This document shows, in pieces, positions 6,240-9,621 of a stretch of DNA of 9,621 nt. The position numbers and the translations under genes were made by a program. Under the pieces are notes generated by a model. The model did no database searches. It was not told the DNA's origin and was given only the letters and a program-made list of their open reading frames with translations. This DNA is from Tepidiphilus sp. GTDB taxonomy: Bacteria; Pseudomonadota; Gammaproteobacteria; Burkholderiales; Rhodocyclaceae. Position 1 is the stretch's first letter, and the number at the start of each line of letters is the position of its first letter. The stretch lies in assembly GCA_028684345.1 (NCBI GenBank), contig JAQUGB010000059.1, forward strand, positions 1 to 9,621, written 5' to 3'.

Positions 6240-6283
6240 GCAAAGGACGGGCGTGGAGTGCCTGTCCAGCGTATCTTCCTCAT
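6240..6283 (-). pseudogene. Remnant of a ParE/RelE-like toxin start
   Basis: An ATG at 6283-6281 overlaps the antitoxin pseudogene stop in an ATGA arrangement, the usual coupling of antitoxin and toxin. It reads MRKIRWTGTPRP, resembling the first beta-strand of ParE/RelE toxins (M-K/R-hydrophobic-RWT). After about ten codons the match fails, and from 6239 the frame only reads the antisense of tacT. No toxin core remains. With so few residues, the family call is inference from start, overlap and position. Confidence 0.5.
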
Positions 6284-6555
6284 CTCGGTTCAGGCATCGG
6301 CAGAGGCTGATCGGTGCCGAGGCGTTCGGCCCATTCCTCGACGGCCCGATGCTCGAGCACCCGCCCCGCATCGACGTCTGCGAGCGCCTCCATCGTGAGG
6401 CGATCATTTTCTTCCTCTTGGGCGATCCAAGCCGCAAGCGCTTGTTTCAGGATCCAACCTCAAGAGCGCTCCATGCGCCGGGCGAGATCATCGACTTTTT
6501 CGGCCAAGGAAACGGGAACATGAGCCGTCAGAACGCGGGTATCGGTTTTCAGCAT
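6280..6555 (-). pseudogene. CopG-type ribbon-helix-helix antitoxin broken by an in-frame TGA
   Basis: Reading the minus strand from the ATG at 6555-6553 gives 91 sense positions in one frame with a single TGA at codon 32 (6462-6460). The first part is MLKTDTRVLTAHVPVSLAEK then VDDLARRMERS. After the stop the same frame continues GWILKQALAAWIAQEEENDR, LTMEALADVDAGRV and EEWAERLGTDQPL up to a normal TGA at 6280. This is the layout of a well-known CopG-like antitoxin family whose helix-turn region reads ERSRGWI, so the stop replaces an arginine. A single C-to-T change (CGA to TGA) explains it. The rest of the frame is free of stops, so the mutation looks recent. The 31-residue stub cannot form a full ribbon-helix-helix. 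The partner toxin is almost entirely gone, which removes selection to keep the antitoxin. Confidence 0.85.
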
Positions 6556-6559
6556 TCCC

Positions 6560-6603
6560 AAACTCTCGAGTTTGATTGAAATTCAATCGACGCGATCGAG
6601 TTT
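6560..6603 (-). promoter_or_regulatory. Operator-like repeats upstream of the broken antitoxin
   Basis: Just upstream of the pseudogene start lie two inverted repeats. One is AAACTC/GAGTTT (6560-6573, 2-nt centre) and the other is GATTGAA/TTCAATC (6574-6588, 1-nt centre). TCGAGTTT also recurs as a direct repeat at 6566-6573 and 6596-6603, a 30-bp step. Autoregulatory operators of ribbon-helix-helix antitoxins look like this. The TTGAAATTCAA core could alternatively serve a MarR/OhrR-type regulator of ohr, but it is about 170 bp from that start. Confidence 0.5.
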
Positions 6604-6655
6604 AAATCACCCCTGCGGACAACGCAACGCCTGCGAACGAATCGACCGCTTGCCC

Positions 6656-6692
6656 CGATCGAGAAAATCCATCGGGACGATCGTCTCGATCG
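6656..6692. repeat. Perfect 9-bp inverted repeat upstream of ohr
   Basis: CGATCGAGA (6656-6664) and TCTCGATCG (6684-6692) are perfect inverted copies with 19 bp between them. A third CGATCG lies in the spacer (6678-6683) and a fourth at 6593-6598. The repeat is 26 bp upstream of the ohr -10 box. It could be a regulator site or a hairpin; no family can be assigned. Apart from this and a 29-codon frame on the minus strand (6696-6607) that resembles nothing I recognise, 6607-6710 shows no gene. Confidence 0.5.
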
Positions 6693-6717
6693 CCATCGAC
6701 GACAAAGGTTTTGCATG

Positions 6718-6750
6718 GATAATGGAATCTCACTCGAACCCCTCAGGAGA
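6718..6750 (+). promoter_or_regulatory. Putative -10 and ribosome site of ohr
   Basis: GATAAT (6718-6723) is a good -10 box, but no convincing -35 is spaced correctly upstream (ATCGAC at 6695-6700 is weak), so activation by a regulator is possible. AGGAGA (6745-6750) lies 5 nt before the ohr ATG and fixes that start. Confidence 0.5.
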
Positions 6751-6755
6751 CTCCG

Positions 6756-7181
6756 ATGAACGCCCTCTATACCACCCGAGTCACCGTCACCAATGGCCGC
6801 AATGGGCATGTCCGCAGCGAAGACGGCCAGCTCGAACTCGAGCTTGCCATGCCCAGGAAACTGGGTGGCACTGGCCAAGGAACCAACCCCGAACAGCTTT
6901 TCGCCGCCGGCTATGCCGCCTGTTTCGGCAGCGCTGTGATGCACGTGGCGCGGCAAAAGCGCGTTGCGCTCGCCGACCGCGACGTGAGCATCACCGCCGC
7001 AGTCTCTCTCCTATCCACCCCAGAGGGCGGATTCCGTCTCAAGGTCGACCTGGAGGCGGCGCTCGCCGGGGTCGATTCACAGGCGGCGGAAGAACTGGTG
7101 CTCGCCGCGCATCAGGTCTGCCCTTACTCCAACGCCGTGCGCGGCAACATCGACGTCACCTTGTCGGTGCGAACGGTCTGA
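6756..7181 (+). CDS. ohr: Organic hydroperoxide reductase Ohr
   Basis: Ohr reduces organic and lipid hydroperoxides to alcohols with two reactive cysteines, recycled by lipoylated proteins in the cytoplasm. The 141-residue product starts MNALYTTRVTVTNGRNGHVR. The Ohr signature NPEQLFAAGYAACFGSA holds the peroxidatic Cys56 and the conserved Glu46, and HQVCPYSNAVRGNIDV holds the resolving Cys122. The NPEQLFAAGYAACF and VCPYSNA forms separate Ohr from general OsmC proteins. A longer frame from 6572 in another register is a shadow. No ohrR regulator lies within the window. The gene stands alone between the decayed toxin-antitoxin module and suhB, and may have arrived or been kept as accessory stress defence next to the oxidant-sensitive Fe-S operon. 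Confidence 0.95.
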   Translation: MNALYTTRVTVTNGRNGHVRSEDGQLELELAMPRKLGGTGQGTNPEQLFAAGYAACFGSAVMHVARQKRVALADRDVSITAAVSLLSTPEGGFRLKVDLEAALAGVDSQAAEELVLAAHQVCPYSNAVRGNIDVTLSVRTV

Positions 7182-7227
7182 AACGTACGGTCGAGGCCGG
7201 TTCCTGATCCGCCGGCCCCGCAGTCCT

Positions 7228-7239
7228 TTACGGTAAAAT
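7228..7239 (+). promoter_or_regulatory. Putative -10 region of suhB
   Basis: TAAAAT (7234-7239) is a fair -10 box about 45 bp before the suhB start. It overlaps a small palindrome TTTAC-G-GTAAA (7228-7238). No good -35 is visible, so the call is weak. Confidence 0.35.
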
Positions 7240-7284
7240 TCAAGGTTGGCCCGCAGGGGCGTTTCGCAACCGAGGATTTCGCCG

Positions 7285-8088
7285 ATGATCGTCCACCCCA
7301 CCCTCAACATCGCCATCAAGGCCGCCCGGCGCGCCGCGGCCATCATCAACCGCGCGGCGCTGCAGCTCGAGCGGCTCACCATCGAAGCCAAGGGGTTCAA
7401 CGACTTCGTCACCGAGGTCGACCGCTCGGCCGAGGAGGCGATCATCGAGACGATCCGCGAAGTGTACCCGGAACACGCCATCCTCGCCGAGGAATCGGGC
7501 GCACTGGCCGGGGAAGGGTTCGAGTGGATCATCGATCCGCTCGACGGCACGACGAACTTCATCCACGGCGTGCCGCAATACGCCATCTCCATCGCCGTGC
7601 GCAAGGACGGCATCTTGGAACACGCGGTGGTCTTCGACCCGGTACGCAACGAGCTCTTCACCGCCTCGCGCGGCGGCGGGGCCTATCTCAACGAACGGCG
7701 CATCCGGGTGAGCCGCACGGTGAAGCTGCACCAGGCGCTCATCGGCACGGGTTTTCCTTTCCGCGAGTTCCGTCACATCGACACCTACCTGGCGATCTTC
7801 CGCGATCTGGCGCAGAAGACCGCCGGAATTCGCCGTCCGGGCGCGGCGGCGCTCGATCTGGCCTACGTCGCTGCCGGCCGTTTCGACGGTTTCTGGGAAT
7901 TCGGCCTCCAGCCCTGGGACATGGCCGCCGGCGCCTTGCTGATCCTGGAGGCGGGCGGCCTGGTGAGCGATCTCTCCGGCGAAGGCGGCTTTCTCGAGAG
8001 CGGCAACGTCGTGGCCGGCACCCCCAAGGTTTTCGTGCCGCTGCTCGGCGTGGTGCGCGAGCATCTCTCGCCCGAATTGTCGCGCTGA
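7285..8088 (+). CDS. suhB: Inositol-1-monophosphatase family protein SuhB
   Basis: SuhB hydrolyses inositol-1-phosphate and related sugar phosphates with Mg2+. In E. coli it also joins the rRNA transcription antitermination complex. The 267-residue product starts MIVHPTLNIAIKAARRA, matching the family N-terminus, with GAGGA about 8 nt upstream; an in-frame ATG at 7246 lies in the promoter region and is rejected. Metal ligands are visible: Glu69/Glu70 in LAEES, Asp84 and Asp87 in IDPLDGTTNF, and Asp212 in PWDMAAGALL. The motif GIRRPGAAALDLAYVAAGR (residues 181-199) is also typical. The protein is full length. It is separated from mutS by only 16 bp, so the two are probably co-transcribed. In many proteobacteria suhB adjoins trmJ divergently; here the insertion at about 5400-6250 and ohr lie between them. 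Confidence 0.95.
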   Translation: MIVHPTLNIAIKAARRAAAIINRAALQLERLTIEAKGFNDFVTEVDRSAEEAIIETIREVYPEHAILAEESGALAGEGFEWIIDPLDGTTNFIHGVPQYAISIAVRKDGILEHAVVFDPVRNELFTASRGGGAYLNERRIRVSRTVKLHQALIGTGFPFREFRHIDTYLAIFRDLAQKTAGIRRPGAAALDLAYVAAGRFDGFWEFGLQPWDMAAGALLILEAGGLVSDLSGEGGFLESGNVVAGTPKVFVPLLGVVREHLSPELSR

Positions 8089-8104
8089 TCGAACGTTTCA
8101 GCCC

Positions 8105-9621
8105 ATGTCCGTGTCGCAAACCTCCGCCGTCGGCGATCTCTCCGCCCACACCCCCATGATGCAGCAATATCTGCGCCTCAAGGCGCAGCATCCGGGGTGT
8201 CTGCTGCTCTTTCGCATGGGGGATTTCTACGAGCTCTTCTATGAGGACGCCGAGAAGGCGGCGCGGATCCTCGATCTCACGCTCACCACCCGCGGCCAGT
8301 CGGCCGGGGCGCCCATCCCCATGGCCGGCATCCCGTTCCATGCCTTGGAGACGTACCTGGGGCGGCTGATACGCGCCGGGCTGGCGGTGGCCATCGCCGA
8401 GCAGCTGGGCGAACCGGGCGCGCAGAAAGGGCCGATGGAGCGCGTGGTGACCCGCATCGTCACCCCCGGCACGCTCGTCGATGCGGCGCTGCTCGACGAA
8501 CGCAGCGATGCGCCGCTCGTTGCGCTCTTTACCCGCAAGGGGAAGGCGGGCGTGGCGACCTTGACCTTGGCGAGCGGCGACTTCCGCCTGCTGATGTGCG
8601 CTGCTGCCGAGCTGGAAGCCCAGCTCGAGCGCCTGCGCCCGGCCGAAGTGCTCGTTCCCGAGGATCTGCCGCTATCGCCAGTGTTGGAGACGGCGCGCGC
8701 GCCCGTGCGCCGCCTGCCCGTCTGGCAGTTCGACGCGACGATCGCGCAGCGCCTGCTCACGTCCCATTTCGGCGTGCAGGATCTGGCCGCATTCGGCGTG
8801 GAAGCGATGCACGAGCCGGCGCTCGCCGCGGCCGCGGCGCTTTTCGAGTACGTGCGCCAGACGCAGAAGAGCGAGCTCGCCCACGTGCGCGCCCTGCGCC
8901 TCGAGCGCGACGACGACTATCTCTGGCTCGACGCCGCCACGCGCCGCAACCTCGAACTCACCGAGACGCTGCGCGGCGAATCCTCCCCTACCCTCTTCTC
9001 CACGCTCGACTTCACCCGCACGGCGATGGGCGCGCGCTGGTTGAAGCACGCCCTGCACCATCCGCGACGCGATCCCGCTCCGGCGCGCGAGCGCCAGGCG
9101 GTGATTGGAACCTTGATCGAGCAGCCGCGCACCTTTGGCGCCCTTCTCGAGCGGCTCGACGGCTTGGGCGACCTGGAACGGATCGCGGCGCGCATCGCGC
9201 TCGGCACGGTGCGCCCGCGTGAGCTGGCGGCGCTGCGCGCCTCGCTACGCCGTCTGCCCGAGCTGAGGGCGTTGCTCGAATCACACCGCGAGGTGCCGCG
9301 CCTTGCCGCCTTGAGCGATTCCCTGACGGTACCGCCCGAAGCGCTCACCCTTCTCGAACGCACGCTGGCCGACGATCCTCCGGCGCTGGTGCGCGACGGC
9401 GGTGTGATCGCCCCGGGGTTCGATGCCGAACTCGACGAATTGCGCGCCTTGCACAACGATTGCGGCGCCTTCCTGCTCGAACTCGAAGCGCGCGAGCGCG
9501 AGCGCACGGGCATCGCGACGCTCAAGGTCGAATACAACAAGGTGCACGGTTTCTACATCGAAGTGAGCAAGACGCATGCCGACAAGGTGCCGGCCGACTA
9601 CCGTCGGCGCCAGACGATGAA
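8105..9621 (+). CDS. mutS: DNA mismatch repair protein MutS (5' part only)
   Basis: MutS recognises mismatches and small loops and recruits MutL. The reading frame is open from the ATG at 8105 to the window end (505 complete codons; E. coli MutS has 853). The start MSVSQTSAVGDLSAHTPMMQ leads into the mismatch-recognition domain with the Phe-X-Glu motif in RMGDFYELFYEDAE (Phe41, Glu43). PIPMAGIPFHALE and VTRIVTPGTLVD follow, then connector and lever regions, including DAATRRNLELTETLRG and FTRTAMGARWLKHALHHP. The frame ends in the clamp region at VEYNKVHGFYIEVSKTHADK and YRRRQTM. The Walker ATPase part is beyond the edge. No strong ribosome site precedes the start, and the 16-bp gap from suhB suggests translational coupling. 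No sign of damage is seen. Confidence 0.97.
   Translation, partial: MSVSQTSAVGDLSAHTPMMQQYLRLKAQHPGCLLLFRMGDFYELFYEDAEKAARILDLTLTTRGQSAGAPIPMAGIPFHALETYLGRLIRAGLAVAIAEQLGEPGAQKGPMERVVTRIVTPGTLVDAALLDERSDAPLVALFTRKGKAGVATLTLASGDFRLLMCAAAELEAQLERLRPAEVLVPEDLPLSPVLETARAPVRRLPVWQFDATIAQRLLTSHFGVQDLAAFGVEAMHEPALAAAAALFEYVRQTQKSELAHVRALRLERDDDYLWLDAATRRNLELTETLRGESSPTLFSTLDFTRTAMGARWLKHALHHPRRDPAPARERQAVIGTLIEQPRTFGALLERLDGLGDLERIAARIALGTVRPRELAALRASLRRLPELRALLESHREVPRLAALSDSLTVPPEALTLLERTLADDPPALVRDGGVIAPGFDAELDELRALHNDCGAFLLELEARERERTGIATLKVEYNKVHGFYIEVSKTHADKVPADYRRRQTM

Noticed and set aside
6460..6462. TGA in the antitoxin read as selenocysteine or programmed readthrough
   Set aside because: The family has arginine here, ribbon-helix-helix antitoxins are not selenoproteins, no selenocysteine-type hairpin is evident after it, and the toxin partner is lost. 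A nonsense mutation is simpler.
6253..6579. Plus-strand 108-codon frame in the gap between tacT and ohr
   Set aside because: The minus strand of the same bases reads as a CopG-type antitoxin interrupted by one stop, a far better explanation.
6607..6696. A 29-codon minus-strand frame (MAIETIVPMDFLDRG...)
   Set aside because: It has no recognised relatives and no ribosome site, and it overlaps the inverted repeat upstream of ohr. It could be a gene tail remnant, but the support is too weak.
7195..7217. GGCCGG/CCGGCC hairpin after ohr as a terminator
   Set aside because: The stem is only 6 bp with an 11-nt loop, and a proper T-run does not follow directly.
7240..8064. A 274-codon open frame on the minus strand
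   Set aside because: It is antisense to suhB, which has all its metal-binding motifs; the antisense translation shows no recognisable family.
1..9621. CRISPR array, tRNA/rRNA genes, IS element or prophage integrase
   Set aside because: No regularly spaced repeats, no cloverleaf or rRNA-like stretches, and no transposase or integrase motifs were seen on either strand.

Overview
The window is GC-rich, densely packed bacterial chromosome. The proteins and their order (mutS and suhB on one strand; trmJ, cysE, iscR, two cysteine desulfurases and iscA on the other) point to a betaproteobacterium. The family within that class cannot be settled from this stretch.

Bases 1-3137 are an iron-sulfur cluster operon on the minus strand: iscR, a NifS-type cysteine desulfurase, iscS and iscA (cut by the window edge). 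It is driven by a clear sigma70 promoter that overlaps a near-consensus type 1 IscR site, so the operon should be repressed by its own cluster-loaded product. Two things are unusual. No iscU lies between iscS and iscA, and this IscS stops about 20 residues short, lacking the C-terminal tail that contacts IscU in E. coli.

Bases 3181-3780 hold a complete yefM-yoeB toxin-antitoxin module on the plus strand with its own promoter and GTAC-core operator, sitting between iscR and cysE. Bases 3792-5363 are cysE and trmJ (minus strand), normal neighbours of iscR in this class. Bases 5411-6239 hold a second complete module, a DUF1778 antitoxin plus GNAT acetyltransferase toxin (TacA-TacT type).

Bases 6240-6606 hold the ruin of a third module on the minus strand. 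It is a ribbon-helix-helix antitoxin broken by one in-frame TGA where the family has arginine, followed by only about ten codons of a ParE/RelE-like toxin that stops at the end of tacT. Its operator-like repeats survive. No automatic ORF call would show this gene.

Bases 6607-7181 carry a regulatory stretch with a perfect 9-bp inverted repeat and then ohr (organic hydroperoxide reductase). Bases 7285-9621 hold suhB and the first 505 codons of mutS, on the plus strand.

Overall, a conserved housekeeping neighbourhood for cysteine supply, Fe-S assembly, tRNA methylation and suhB is interrupted twice: by yefM-yoeB between cysE and iscR, and by tacA-tacT, a decayed RHH/ParE pair and ohr between trmJ and suhB. 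Both interruptions lie at gene boundaries and leave the housekeeping genes intact.
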